64,000 bases of DNA from Dyella sp. SG609 (GCF_012275375.1 NZ_JAAZQJ010000008.1:1-64000), one strand, 5' to 3'; numbered from the stretch's first letter, positions 37,186-46,236 are shown. Notes: generated by a model not told the origin, from the sequence alone. Numbers and translations are program-made.

Positions 37186-38715
37186 TCAGTGCCCACCGCC
37201 CGCGGCGGACCCGGCCTTGGCCGTGAATGGCGGCCTGGTCATCCAGACCACGGCGACCAGGCTGACGAAGATCCAGCCCAGCACGTGGAACACCTCGTTG
37301 AAGGAGATCTGGTAAGCCTGCTGGGTGATCATCTGGTTGACCACGGCCGCCGCCGTCTGCGGGTCGCCACCGCCGAGCTGGCCCAGCGCCTGCGTCGCGG
37401 TGGGGTCGTACGGCGTGATGTGCTCGCTCAGGTGGGCGTGGTGCACCACCGCGCGGCGGTCCCACATGAACGTGGTCAGCGAAGCCGAGAAGCTCGCTCC
37501 CAGCGTACGCAGGAAGGTGGCCAGGCCGCCGCCCGCGGCGATCTCGTGCGGCTGCAGGTCGGACAGCAGGATGGTCGTGACCGGCATGAAGAACAGCGCC
37601 ACGCCCAGGCCCTGCAGCAACTGCACGCCGGCGATGTGCATGAAGTCGATGTCCAGGAAGAAGTCCGAGCGCAGGAAGCTGGTGGTGCCCATCACCAGGA
37701 ACGAGATCGAGGCCACCAGGCGCAGGTCGAAGCGCGTGGAGTACTTGCCCACCACGAAGGTCAGCAGCACCGGCAGGATGCCCAGCGGCGCGCTGGCGAA
37801 GCCCGCCCACGTCGACGTGTAACCCAGGTTGCGCTGCATCCACTGCGGCACCAGCAGGCCGATCGCGAAGAACGCCGCATAGGCCAGCACCAGCGAGAGC
37901 GTACCCATGCGGAAGTTGCGGTGGCGGAACAGGCGCAGGTCGACGATCGGTTCCTTGTCGGTGAGCTCCCAGATCAGGAACACCAGGATGCCCAGCAGCG
38001 CGACGATGCTGGTCACCACGATGAAGGTGGAATTGAACCAGTCCTCGTCGTTGCCCTTGTCCAGCACGATCTGCAGCGCGCCCACGCCGATGATCAGGGT
38101 GATCAGGCCGACGTAGTCCATCTTCGGCCGCGTGGTCACGTCCTTGCGCTCCTTCATCTGCGCGCCGATGACGAAGCTGGCGAAGATGCCGATCGGCACG
38201 TTGATGAAGAAGATCCACGGCCACGAATAGTTGTCGGTGATCCAGCCGCCCAGGATGGGGCCTGCGATCGGCGCCACCACCGTCACCATCGCCAGCAAGG
38301 CCAGCGCCATGCCGCGCTTGGCCGGTGGATAGATCGAGATCAGCAGCGCCTGCGTCACCGGATACATCGGCCCGGCCACCGCGCCCTGGATGGCGCGGAA
38401 CAGGATCAGCATGCCCATGCTCTGCGCGATGCCGCACAGGAACGAGGCCAGCGAGAACAGCAGGGTGGACCAGATGAACATCTTCACCTCGCCGAAGCGG
38501 CGGGTGAGGAAGCCGGTGAGCGGCAGCGAGATGGCCATGCTCACCGCGAACGAGGTGATCACCCAGGTGCTCTGGTTCACGCTCACGCCGAGGTTGCCGG
38601 CGATGGTCGGCAGCGACACGTTGGCGATGGTGGTGTCCAGCACCTGCATGAAGGTCGCCAACGACAGGCCGACCGTGGTCAGCGCCATGTTGGGGGGACG
38701 GAATTGTGTGCTCAT
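37186..38715 (-). CDS. emrB: DHA2 family MFS drug efflux permease (EmrB-like)
   Basis: This 509-residue permease has fourteen predicted helices, the DHA2 plan. Motifs include LDTTIANVSLPTIAGNLG in TM1, the loop LTGFLTRRFGEVKM (motif A), and the antiporter motif VVAPIAGPILGGWITDN in TM5. EmrB partners with the membrane fusion protein EmrA and an outer-membrane channel to expel hydrophobic compounds. Here emrA precedes it by 79 bp and the channel gene is next upstream, so the operon encodes a full tripartite pump. Confidence 0.93.
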   Translation of the reverse strand: MSTQFRPPNMALTTVGLSLATFMQVLDTTIANVSLPTIAGNLGVSVNQSTWVITSFAVSMAISLPLTGFLTRRFGEVKMFIWSTLLFSLASFLCGIAQSMGMLILFRAIQGAVAGPMYPVTQALLISIYPPAKRGMALALLAMVTVVAPIAGPILGGWITDNYSWPWIFFINVPIGIFASFVIGAQMKERKDVTTRPKMDYVGLITLIIGVGALQIVLDKGNDEDWFNSTFIVVTSIVALLGILVFLIWELTDKEPIVDLRLFRHRNFRMGTLSLVLAYAAFFAIGLLVPQWMQRNLGYTSTWAGFASAPLGILPVLLTFVVGKYSTRFDLRLVASISFLVMGTTSFLRSDFFLDIDFMHIAGVQLLQGLGVALFFMPVTTILLSDLQPHEIAAGGGLATFLRTLGASFSASLTTFMWDRRAVVHHAHLSEHITPYDPTATQALGQLGGGDPQTAAAVVNQMITQQAYQISFNEVFHVLGWIFVSLVAVVWMTRPPFTAKAGSAAGGGH

Positions 38716-38794
38716 GGGATAGGCGTGCCGGAGGGCGTGGGGGAGAGAAGGCCGGCTGCGGCGGGTTCCCGCGGGGAAATCCGCCGCCGGCGGC

Positions 38795-39982
38795 TTACTT
38801 CTGGCCGGCCATGTTGGCGTGGATGATCTGGCCGATCGCGCTGTCGGCTTCGGCCATCTGTTTGGCGTAGACGTCGGTGTTGAAGGCCGGCTGGGTCGGC
38901 GCCTGCCTGGCCAGCATCGGGCCGGTCTGGTCGTGCAGGTTCACTTCCACGTCGGTGGACAGGCCGATGCGCAGCGGGTGTTCGTCGAGCTGCTTCGGAT
39001 CGTCGAAGAACACGCGCACCGGCACGCGCTGCACGATCTTGATCCAGTTGCCGGTGGCGTTCTGCGCCGGCAGCAGCGAGAACGCGCTGCCCGTGCCCAC
39101 GCCCAGGCTCTGCACATGCGCCTTGTAGGTGACCTTGCCGCCGTAGACGTCGGCGCGGATCTCCACCGGCTGGCCGATGCGCATGTGGGTGAGCTGGGTT
39201 TCCTTGAAGTTGGCGTCGATCCACACCTGGTGCAGCGGCACCACCGCCATCAGCGGCGCGCCGGTGGCAACGCGCTGGCCCAGCTGCACCGAACGCTTGG
39301 CGACGTAGCCGTCGACCGGCGCCACGATGGTGGTGCGCAGGTTGTCCAGGTAAGCCGCGCGCAGCTTGGCGGCGGCGGCCTGCACGTCCGGATGCGAAGC
39401 GACCACGGTGTCGTCGACCAGCACCTTGCTGGTTTCCAGCTGCTGCTGCGCGGTGATCAGGCCGCTTTCGGCGGTGGTGAGGGTGTCCTGCGCGTGCGAC
39501 AGCTCCTCGGCCGAGATGGCGCCGGACTTGGCCAGGTCGCGGCGGCGGTTGAAGTCGGCGCGCGCCTTGTCCACCGCCACCTTGCGCGCGGCGACGTCGG
39601 CCTGCGCGCCGGAGACATTGCTGTACAGGCCGCGCACGTGGCGCACGGTGCTGGCCAGGCTGGCCTTGGCTTCGGCCAGGGCGACTTCGGTGTTGCTGGG
39701 ATCGAGCTTCACCAGCACGTCGCCGGCATGCACCAGGTCGCCGTCGTCGGCACCGATGGTGACCACGGTGCCGGGCACCTGCGGGGTGATCTGCACCACG
39801 TTGCCGTTGACGTAGGCGTCGTCGGTGCCTTCGTACCAGCGGCCGTCGAGGAAGTACCACGCGGTCCAGCCGGCGGCGGCAAGGATCACGGCCACGCCGA
39901 GCAGGCGCAGCAGCAGGCCGCGGCGGTTCTTCGGGGGCTGGGGAGCGGCGTTGTCGGCCGCGAGCGGAGTTTGGCTAGACAT
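38795..39982 (-). CDS. emrA: HlyD/EmrA-type membrane fusion protein
   Basis: The 395-residue periplasmic adaptor has one N-terminal membrane helix (about 24-43), a split lipoyl domain (TDDAYVNGNVVQITPQVPG, later TTIVAPVDGYV), and an alpha-helical hairpin between them rich in Ala, Lys and Asp. A beta-barrel domain follows. The TDDAYV motif is the EmrA hallmark. It couples EmrB to the outer-membrane factor encoded 12 bp upstream. Length is normal. Confidence 0.93.
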   Translation of the reverse strand: MSSQTPLAADNAAPQPPKNRRGLLLRLLGVAVILAAAGWTAWYFLDGRWYEGTDDAYVNGNVVQITPQVPGTVVTIGADDGDLVHAGDVLVKLDPSNTEVALAEAKASLASTVRHVRGLYSNVSGAQADVAARKVAVDKARADFNRRRDLAKSGAISAEELSHAQDTLTTAESGLITAQQQLETSKVLVDDTVVASHPDVQAAAAKLRAAYLDNLRTTIVAPVDGYVAKRSVQLGQRVATGAPLMAVVPLHQVWIDANFKETQLTHMRIGQPVEIRADVYGGKVTYKAHVQSLGVGTGSAFSLLPAQNATGNWIKIVQRVPVRVFFDDPKQLDEHPLRIGLSTDVEVNLHDQTGPMLARQAPTQPAFNTDVYAKQMAEADSAIGQIIHANMAGQK

Positions 39983-39994
39983 GGCGAAAAGCCT

Positions 39995-41485
39995 TCAGAG
40001 AGAGCGTGCGGAAACGGAGGAAGAAGACGCGGCGGAAGCCGGCGCGGAGGCGACGTCATGCGCCTCGCCCTGCGGACGGAAGCCGCCGCCGAGCGCCTGG
40101 ATCAGCTGCACCGAAAGATCGACCTGCTGCGACTGCAGCGCGGCCATGCGCTGCTGCGCCTGCAACAGCTGCTGGCGCACGATCAGTGCCTCCAGGTAGT
40201 TGCCGATGCCGGCCTTGTAGCGCTGGTCGGAGAGCTGCCAGGCCTGGGTGGCGGCGTCGAGCGCGCGCTGCTGCGCGTCGATCTGGCGCTGCGCGGACTG
40301 CAGCGCGTTGTAGTCGTCGGACACTTCATTGGTGGCGGCGACCAGGGTCTGGTTGTACTGCGCCACCGCCAGGTCGTACTGCGCGTCCTTGCCGGCAAGG
40401 TTCGCGCGCAGGCGGCCGCCGTCGAAGATCGGCAGGCTGATCGACGGCGCCAGCTCGTAGAAGCGGTTGCGCAGGCTGAAGAGATTGCCGCCGCCCAGGT
40501 TCAGCAGGCCGGCCATGGCGCCGATGCTGACGTTGGGCATGAACTCGCTCTTGGCGACCTTGATGTCCTTGCCGGCCGCCTCGACGCGCCAGCGCGCGGC
40601 GACCAGGTCGGCGCGGTGGCCGATCAGGTCCACCGGCAGGTTGCCGGGCACCCGCAGGGCGGCGGGCTTCAGGGCCTGCGGGCGCTGGATGTCCAGGCCG
40701 CGGTCCGGACCCTTGCCCAGCAGCACCGACAGGGCCGAGCGCGCCGCATCAATGGAGCGGTCGGCCGCGGCCTGCTGCTGCTCGGCGGAGGCGACTTCGG
40801 TATCGGCCTGCTTGAGCTGCAGCTGGTTGTCGATGCCGGCGCTGACGCGCTGGCGGGTGAGGTCGCGGGCGCGGTTGGCGCGTTCCAGTTCGGCCTTGGC
40901 CACGTCCTGCTGCGCGTAGGCGTAGCCGAGCTGGGTGTAGGCGCGGGCCACGTTGGTGGACAGCTGGATGCGCGCGGCCTGGCGGTCGATCTCCGCGGCG
41001 CGCGCCTCGCCCAGCGCGGCTTCCCAGGCGGCGCGCTTGCCGCCCCACAGATCCAGGCCCCAGTTGAAGCTGGCATAGCCGTACTTGGCCCAGGCGAAAT
41101 GGCCTTCCGGCGCGATCAGCCCGTCCGGCAGGCGCGCGCCGGCGATGCTGGCGCCCGCGTTCACGGTGGGGCCGCGCGCGGCATCGGCCGCGCCGACGGT
41201 GGCCTGGGCCTGCCGGGCGCGCGCATCGGCGGCGGCCAGGCTGGGGTTGTCGCGCAGCGCTTCGCCGATCAGCGCATCGAGCTGGCTGTCGCCCAGGGCG
41301 CTCCACCAGTCCTGCTGCGGCCAGGCCGCCGGCGAGACCTCGATGCCCTGGAGGCTGCGCTCGCTCTTGAGCGCGGAAGCTTCCGCGAGCGTGCCGGACG
41401 GATGCAGGCCGCCGCTGCTGACGCAGCCGGCCAAAGCCAGGCTCAGTCCGATCGCCGCCGCCGTGATGTGCAGACGCATGGTCAT
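39995..41485 (-). CDS. Outer-membrane efflux channel lipoprotein (NodT/OprM family)
   Basis: This 496-residue protein has a lipoprotein signal with lipobox LALAGC near residue 21, then two TolC-type repeats of long helices. Family signs are WWSALGDSQLDALIGEAL near residue 62, a central FDGGRLRANLAGK, and the paired helices rich in Gln and Ala. It forms the trimeric outer-membrane exit duct for the EmrAB-like pump. ATG codons at 41485 and 41479 are both possible starts; neither has a strong ribosome binding site. MarR lies 23 bp upstream. Confidence 0.9.
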   Translation of the reverse strand: MTMRLHITAAAIGLSLALAGCVSSGGLHPSGTLAEASALKSERSLQGIEVSPAAWPQQDWWSALGDSQLDALIGEALRDNPSLAAADARARQAQATVGAADAARGPTVNAGASIAGARLPDGLIAPEGHFAWAKYGYASFNWGLDLWGGKRAAWEAALGEARAAEIDRQAARIQLSTNVARAYTQLGYAYAQQDVAKAELERANRARDLTRQRVSAGIDNQLQLKQADTEVASAEQQQAAADRSIDAARSALSVLLGKGPDRGLDIQRPQALKPAALRVPGNLPVDLIGHRADLVAARWRVEAAGKDIKVAKSEFMPNVSIGAMAGLLNLGGGNLFSLRNRFYELAPSISLPIFDGGRLRANLAGKDAQYDLAVAQYNQTLVAATNEVSDDYNALQSAQRQIDAQQRALDAATQAWQLSDQRYKAGIGNYLEALIVRQQLLQAQQRMAALQSQQVDLSVQLIQALGGGFRPQGEAHDVASAPASAASSSSVSARSL

Positions 41486-41508
41486 AAGTCCAGAAGTGAA
41501 GTGGTGGA

Positions 41509-41958
41509 TCAGTGCCTGTCGCGCAGTGCGTGCAGCACGCGCGTGAGGTAGTCGCGCAACTGCTGCCGCTCGGTCTCGTCCAGCGACACCTGGGCGGCTT
41601 TCACGACGCGGTCGTTGCAGTTGATGAGTTCCTGCGTCATCGCCTGGCCTTCGTCGGTCAGCTCGATGCGCAGGGCGCGCCGGTCTTGCTCATGCGGGCG
41701 CCGGCGCAGGTAGCCCTTGCCTTCGAGCTGGTCGAGCTGGCGGGTCATGGCGCCGCCGTCCAGCTCGATCGAGCGGGCCAGTTCGCCCGCCGTCATCGGC
41801 CCCAGCGCGGACAGCCGCTTGAGGATCAGGAACTGGGTGAAGCGCAGCTCGATGCCCCGGGCGGCCAGTTCGGTCTCCATGGCGCGGACGATTTCCGTGC
41901 GCACGGCGGCCAGCAGCATGCCGATGCTTTCCTGCATGGGGGGATTGGCGGGATTCAT
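41509..41958 (-). CDS. MarR family transcriptional regulator (EmrR-like)
   Basis: The 149-residue protein has the MarR winged helix fold: LRFTQFLILKRLSALGPMTAGELARSIELDGGAMTRQLDQLE (helix-turn-helix, described here across about residues 38-80 as two overlapping parts), then the wing with RRRPHEQDRRALRIELT. It is first in the operon with the channel, emrA and emrB. MarR proteins of this context repress their own operon and are released by phenolic or drug ligands. Repeated CAAATAT words with a TTGTCA/TGACAA inverted repeat lie 23-52 bp upstream of its ATG, the likely operator. Confidence 0.9.
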   Translation of the reverse strand: MNPANPPMQESIGMLLAAVRTEIVRAMETELAARGIELRFTQFLILKRLSALGPMTAGELARSIELDGGAMTRQLDQLEGKGYLRRRPHEQDRRALRIELTDEGQAMTQELINCNDRVVKAAQVSLDETERQQLRDYLTRVLHALRDRH

Positions 41959-41980
41959 AGCCGCGCATTCTATTGCCGCT

Positions 41981-42034
41981 CAAATATTTGTCAAGGCAAA
42001 TATATGACAAGCATATTCTGCCTTCGCAAATATT
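41981..42034 (-). promoter_or_regulatory. Putative MarR operator and promoter of the efflux operon
   Basis: Three CAAATAT words start at 41981, 41997 and 42027. The first is within the palindrome CAAATATTTG (41981-41990). TTGTCA (41988-41993) and TGACAA (42005-42010) form an inverted repeat. The AT-rich patch stands out from the GC-rich surroundings. Confidence 0.55.
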
Positions 42035-42312
42035 CAGGCCGCCGCCAGCGGCCGCGGCCGCGACGGGACCTGCGCACGCCGCGCCGCCAGCTCGTCGGCG
42101 ACCATGGCGGCCAGGGCCGGGTCGCGGATGGCGAACAGGTCGAACACGCCCAGCGCCTGCAGGGCCGGCAAGGCGTCCAGCAGTTTCGGTTCCACCTGGC
42201 GGCGCAGGCTTTCGGGGGTAAGCGGGTCGAGCATCAATTGGGCGTTGACCACGAAACGGGTCAGAACCTCGGCGGCGTCCATCGGAATGGACGGCGAGTC
42301 TTGGGCTGACAT
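42034..42312 (-). CDS. Small hypothetical protein
   Basis: A 92-residue acidic-to-neutral protein with a helical, Leu/Ala-rich middle (VEPKLLDALPALQALGVFDLF) and a basic proline-containing tail. I recognise no family. The codon pattern fits the neighbours, and the start MSAQDSPSIP is close to a plausible promoter region. It lies upstream of marR on the same strand, with the marR operator between, so it is probably not part of the efflux operon. It may be a short regulator or partner protein, but nothing shows this. Confidence 0.55.
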   Translation of the reverse strand: MSAQDSPSIPMDAAEVLTRFVVNAQLMLDPLTPESLRRQVEPKLLDALPALQALGVFDLFAIRDPALAAMVADELAARRAQVPSRPRPLAAA

Positions 42313-42493
42313 GCCAGTCTCCTTCAGGAAGTTTTCCAGTAGGACGTCCGCGGAGGCTTGGGCGTGACCGCGCGTGGCGAGGGGACGTCGCGCCCGGGGT
42401 AGGCGCAGTACGTAAGCCTAGGCGGAGGCCTTAATGGCCTGATATCGTCAGAGGGACAATTTGTATCTAGAACCGGTCATTCGATATATCGCC

Positions 42494-43315
42494 ATGTCCG
42501 ACACCCCGCACGGCTCCATCGAACATTTCCATTGGCTGGAAAGCGCCGAAGGCCCCGACCTGATCGCCTACGTGCTCAACGGCGAGGGCAAGAACAAGGC
42601 CTTCCACACCGTGGAATCGGACTGGCACAGCCACGTGCGCGGCCAGTTCTTCTACCTGGAACGAGGCCTGATCAGCGTACGCACCGCCTACGGCGCCTGG
42701 ACCCTGCCCCCGCACCGCGTGGGCTGGCTGCCGCCGGGGGAACTGCACACCGTGCGCGTCGCCGAGGCCACCCAGGGCTGGGGCGTCTACGTCGCGCCCA
42801 ACGCCTCGGCAGGCTTGCCCGGGCGCACCTGCGTGCTCAACGGCAACGAGCTGATGCGCGCCCTGGTGCTGCGCGCGGCGACCTGGTCGCCGATGCAGCC
42901 GCTGGTGGAGGAGCAGGAACGCCTGCTCGCCGTGCTGATGGACGAAATGCGCCGCGCCCCGGAAGAACCGCTGCACCTGGTGCTGCCCAGCGACCGCCGC
43001 CTGCTGCGCATCGCCCACGCGGTGCTCGAACACCCGGACGACGTGCGCACGCTGGAGGAATGGGCCGACTGGGCGGGGCTTTCGCCACGCACGGTGACGC
43101 GCCTGTTCCGCTACGAAACCGGCAGCAGCTTCGCGCAGTGGCGCCAGCAGGCGCGGCTGGCCCGCGCATTGGAGCGGCTGGCCTCGGGCGAGGCGGTGGC
43201 CAGCGTGGCCGATGCGCTGGGCTATGCCAGCGTCAGCGCCTTCGTGGCGATGTTCCGGCGCAGTTTCGGGCTGTCGCCCGGGCGCTATTTCGATACGCAG
43301 GCGGTGATCGCCTGA
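42494..43315 (+). CDS. AraC family transcriptional regulator
   Basis: The 273-residue protein has an N-terminal cupin ligand domain (about 15-120, with HSHVRGQFFYLERG and PPHRVGWLPPGELH). The AraC double helix-turn-helix is C-terminal (about 180-270: LEEWADWAGLSPRTVTRLF, then VADALGYASVSAFVAMFRRSFG). Such proteins are often local activators of efflux or metabolic genes. It is divergent from the small hypothetical gene and the MarR operon, so either may be a target. I prefer ATG 42494 (MSDTPHG) to an upstream TTG. Ligand unknown. Confidence 0.87.
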   Translation: MSDTPHGSIEHFHWLESAEGPDLIAYVLNGEGKNKAFHTVESDWHSHVRGQFFYLERGLISVRTAYGAWTLPPHRVGWLPPGELHTVRVAEATQGWGVYVAPNASAGLPGRTCVLNGNELMRALVLRAATWSPMQPLVEEQERLLAVLMDEMRRAPEEPLHLVLPSDRRLLRIAHAVLEHPDDVRTLEEWADWAGLSPRTVTRLFRYETGSSFAQWRQQARLARALERLASGEAVASVADALGYASVSAFVAMFRRSFGLSPGRYFDTQAVIA

Positions 43316-43322
43316 ACGGCCT

Positions 43323-43595
43323 TCAGGAGGCGCTTTTCGGCTTGCGGCCGCGTTTGGGCTTGGCGTCCCTGGCGGCGATCAGCCCCTGGATATAGCCGAC
43401 GCCGTCCGGTTCGGGAAAGAACGCGACCACGTCGGCCACCGAGAGGTCGTAGCGCTTGCGCAGCTCGAGAAATTCCTCGCGCGCGCGGGCCATGCGCGTA
43501 GCGCCGCTGGGCTTGCCTGCATCCGCTTCCTGCTTCTGATCGAGCGCGGCGAGCTCTTCCTGGAAGCGCCGGTATGCGTCTTTGGGGATGGTCAT
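43323..43595 (-). CDS. Small basic-tailed protein, possibly nucleoid-associated
   Basis: This 90-residue protein has a helical N-terminus (DAYRRFQEELAALDQKQ), a middle part with FLELRKRYDLSVADVVAFFPEP, and a basic tail KPKRGRKPKSAS. The tail resembles an AT-hook, and the overall plan of an oligomerising helix plus a basic C-terminus is like H-NS-type proteins. I cannot place it in a family with certainty. The ATG at 43595 (MTIPKDAY) is preferred to a start 13 codons upstream. It is convergent with the AraC gene, with 7 bp between stops. Confidence 0.6.
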   Translation of the reverse strand: MTIPKDAYRRFQEELAALDQKQEADAGKPSGATRMARAREEFLELRKRYDLSVADVVAFFPEPDGVGYIQGLIAARDAKPKRGRKPKSAS

Positions 43596-43634
43596 CGAAG
43601 GCGGGGAGGTCGACCGGAGCGGACATTGTGGCAC

Positions 43635-43991
43635 GAGGCCCCGGCCCGCCGTAGCGGCATAAAGGCTGAAAGTTTCACGTAAGTGAACGGCAACGTCCTA
43701 TCCTTGGCGCCGCTTCGACTGTCCATTTGCGACGAGATCGGCGATAAGCCGCGGCCGCCCGCAGTACAAACGGGCGTCGTTCCGGCGGACGGGAGGGTCG
43801 CGTCCGGAGCTTTAAGGGAAAGCGGAACTCAAGGCCATCCACGCGGCGTCCGTTAACGTTACCGGCCATGTGGAATCCTTCACTATGGTTTCACGGCTAC
43901 CGCTGTCCCATTCGATAATTTGCTGTATCCGCAGGCGGCCGCCTTCACATTTGTCGAAGCCGATCGCTCTAACAAGCTCAGGGGAGCCGGG
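43635..43991. other. 357-bp intergenic region without a gene
   Basis: No supported reading frame is seen. The stretch holds an imperfect palindrome GTTTCACGTAAGTGAAC (43672-43688) and the leader of the MASE1 gene, with AGGGGAG just before its ATG. Confidence 0.5.
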
Positions 43992-45578
43992 ATGCAATCG
44001 AGAGCTGTGGAGAATCCTCTGCTACGCCATGGAGCGGCGGCGCTGCTTTACGCCTTGGGTTTCGTATTGCTGCGCCAGGTCTCTTTTTCGTATTGGGTAC
44101 TGTTCGCCGGTTATCGCCTGACCGTCCTGCTGCTGGTGCCGCGGCGCTACTGGCCCGCGCTCGCCGTGGGCGAACTCGGCCCGCTCGGCTATACCGCGTG
44201 GCTGTGCATGGACGATTTCGGCGGTACCTGGTCGGCCATCATGATGGTGCCGCCGATCGCGCTGGCCATGCCGGTGGTGCATCTGTGCCGCGAGCGCTGG
44301 CAACTGTTCCAGGGTCGCCACCATGTGCGCATCAGCATCCTGCTGCTGTGTGCGCTGGCCTGTTCGCTGGTGTGGACTCTGGCCAACCTGGCCGCCGTCT
44401 CGGTGTCGATCAAGCCGGCCGGCTATCCGCCCATGGATTACCCGCTGCTGGCCGGCCGCTGGCTGATCGGCAACTACCTCGGCGTGCTGACCGTGGCGCC
44501 GCTGGCGCTGATGATCCGCGAGGTATGGCAGCTCACCTCGGCGCATGAGCGCTGGACGCGCCTGATGGACAGCCGCCTGTTCCTGGAAAGCGCGCTCGGC
44601 CTGCTGCCGGTGCTGATGCTGCTGGCCTGGATCGGCGGCGGCGGCATGGGCGAGCAGGCGCGCCAGGTGGCGCGCATGAGCATGTTCATCCCGGTGGTGT
44701 TCCTGGCCCTGCGCCATGGCTGGTACGGCGTCGCCATCGGCGGAACCATGGCCAGCACGGCAGTGGTGTTCACCATGCCGGCGGCGTTCGATCCCGGCAC
44801 CATGCAGGCGGAAGTGCTGATCGCCTTCACCATCTCCACCATGATGATGTTCGGCGCGCGCATCTCGGTGCTCAACCGGCGCGACCTGCAGGAGCGCCTC
44901 GACGCACGCCAGACCCTGGCCCTCGCGCAGCGCACGCTGTTCCTCGGCGAACTGCGCATGCGCCAGACCGCGATGGCGATCGAGCAGGTGCGCGGCAGCA
45001 TCCAGCAGACCAGCAACCTGATGCTGGAGCGCCTGCGCTACACCGTGCCCACGTCCGAAGAACGCCAGTACCGCCTGCAGACGGCGTTGAACCAGGACCA
45101 GCTGTTCCGCCTGGCCGACAACCTCCATCCGGTGAGCTGGCGCCAGCGCGGGCTGCCGGCCGCGCTGCGCGAAGGCGCCGTGGCCCGCACCCTGGAAGCG
45201 GCCGGCGTGCGCTACACCTGCGACATCGAAGGCCGCGGCCTGAGCCAGCTCTCGCCCGGCATCCACCTGGTGCTGTACCGGACCATCGGCGAGATCGCCG
45301 GCAGCCTGTGCGGCGACCGCGACATCAGCGGCATCCACGTGCGCCTGCGCGGCGGTGCGTTCGACGGCCGCCGCTGGGTGGTGATGCGCATCGACGGCCT
45401 GCGCGACGAAGTGGCCGCCCGCGCCGTGCGCTGGGGCGAGCTGATGCAGGGCCTGGCCACCACCAGCACCGGGCTGGAAGCGATCCGCGACCAGGTCGCG
45501 CTGTTCGAGGGCCAGGTGCGCGAGCGCCGCGTCGCCCATGGCAACCGCATCAGCCTGATCCTGCACAACCCGGAATAA
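43992..45578 (+). CDS. MASE1-domain membrane sensor with degenerate kinase-like C-terminus
   Basis: The 528-residue protein starts with about eight to ten membrane helices (residues 15-300) of the MASE1 type, including ILLLCALACSLVWTLANLAAV and LAGRWLIGNYLGVLTVAPLAL. The cytoplasmic part (about 310-528) has the layout of a NarL-type histidine kinase: a helical pair with RLADNLHPVSWRQRGLPAAL, then an ATPase-like fold ending TGLEAIRDQVALFEGQV. The phosphoacceptor His and the N-box Asn are not evident (EIAGSLCGD where an N-box is expected). It may be a pseudokinase. AGGGGAG precedes the ATG. Confidence 0.8.
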   Translation: MQSRAVENPLLRHGAAALLYALGFVLLRQVSFSYWVLFAGYRLTVLLLVPRRYWPALAVGELGPLGYTAWLCMDDFGGTWSAIMMVPPIALAMPVVHLCRERWQLFQGRHHVRISILLLCALACSLVWTLANLAAVSVSIKPAGYPPMDYPLLAGRWLIGNYLGVLTVAPLALMIREVWQLTSAHERWTRLMDSRLFLESALGLLPVLMLLAWIGGGGMGEQARQVARMSMFIPVVFLALRHGWYGVAIGGTMASTAVVFTMPAAFDPGTMQAEVLIAFTISTMMMFGARISVLNRRDLQERLDARQTLALAQRTLFLGELRMRQTAMAIEQVRGSIQQTSNLMLERLRYTVPTSEERQYRLQTALNQDQLFRLADNLHPVSWRQRGLPAALREGAVARTLEAAGVRYTCDIEGRGLSQLSPGIHLVLYRTIGEIAGSLCGDRDISGIHVRLRGGAFDGRRWVVMRIDGLRDEVAARAVRWGELMQGLATTSTGLEAIRDQVALFEGQVRERRVAHGNRISLILHNPE

Positions 45579-45599
45579 GCAGCAACGCCGGGCGGCATG

Positions 45600-45633
45600 A
45601 AAAAAAGGGCGCGCCGGAAGGCGCGCCCTTTTT
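45600..45633. terminator. Bidirectional terminator between convergent genes
   Basis: A perfect 9-bp stem (45607-45615 with 45620-45628, GGAA loop) has seven A on the left (45600-45606) and five T on the right (45629-45633). It can end both the MASE1 transcript and that of the minus-strand gene. Confidence 0.92.
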
Positions 45634-45655
45634 GTTGGTCCGCCGGCCCCGCCGC

Positions 45656-46114
45656 TTACTGGACGTGGGTGCTGCACTCCACCGGGTCGCTGCAGGTGGT
45701 GCTGTCGGCGGCGAAGGCCGAATGGCCGTTGGCGAGCGGCTGCACGGTCACGCGCACGTCGTTGTCGCGGTACACCGTTTCGCCGGTCTGGCCGGTGGCG
45801 GCGGTGGTCAGCGCCGAGGCGTTCGGGCCGGCCGAGACGGTTTCGGCATCCGAGCCGATCGGCAGCACCAGGAACTGGCCGTTGGCGGCGGCGAAGGCGC
45901 CGCGCACCTTGCCGTTGAGGTCGTTGACCTGGATGTAGCGCACGCCGTCCTTGATGAAGACGTAGACGTGCCAGCGCGGGCTGGAGCTGACATCGGTGGC
46001 GTTGGGCCAGGACTGACCCAGGCCGGTGGCCGGGAACTGGCGGGCCATGGCCGAGGTGGAAACCGCCAGGGCGGCGAACAGGCCTGCCCGAAACAGACTA
46101 CGTGCACTCAGCAT
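45656..46114 (-). CDS. Exported protein of unknown function
   Basis: This 152-residue protein has a signal peptide (1-24, ending SAMA). The mature part is mostly beta-strand and polar, with WHVYVFIKDGVRYIQVNDLNG, a Gly/Ala/Thr-rich middle and two Cys near the C-terminus (TTCSDPVECST) that may form a disulfide. I recognise no family. It is monocistronic between a bidirectional terminator and the S9 peptidase gene. Location should be periplasmic or extracellular. Confidence 0.7.
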   Translation of the reverse strand: MLSARSLFRAGLFAALAVSTSAMARQFPATGLGQSWPNATDVSSSPRWHVYVFIKDGVRYIQVNDLNGKVRGAFAAANGQFLVLPIGSDAETVSAGPNASALTTAATGQTGETVYRDNDVRVTVQPLANGHSAFAADSTTCSDPVECSTHVQ

Positions 46115-46236
46115 AACGGCCCTTCCTATAGGTCCTTGGCGCGAACCGCGGCACTCTATCAGTGAAATCCGTGATGAATATGTGAGCAGTCAGGCCAAAA
46201 ACAGGGTCCGGCCCGACTGCCACATGAATGCCCCGA

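Noticed and set aside
43672-43688. parS-like GTTTCACGTAAGTGAAC
   Set aside because: The left half matches the parS consensus, but the right half does not. A single imperfect site 14 kb from parB is not convincing.
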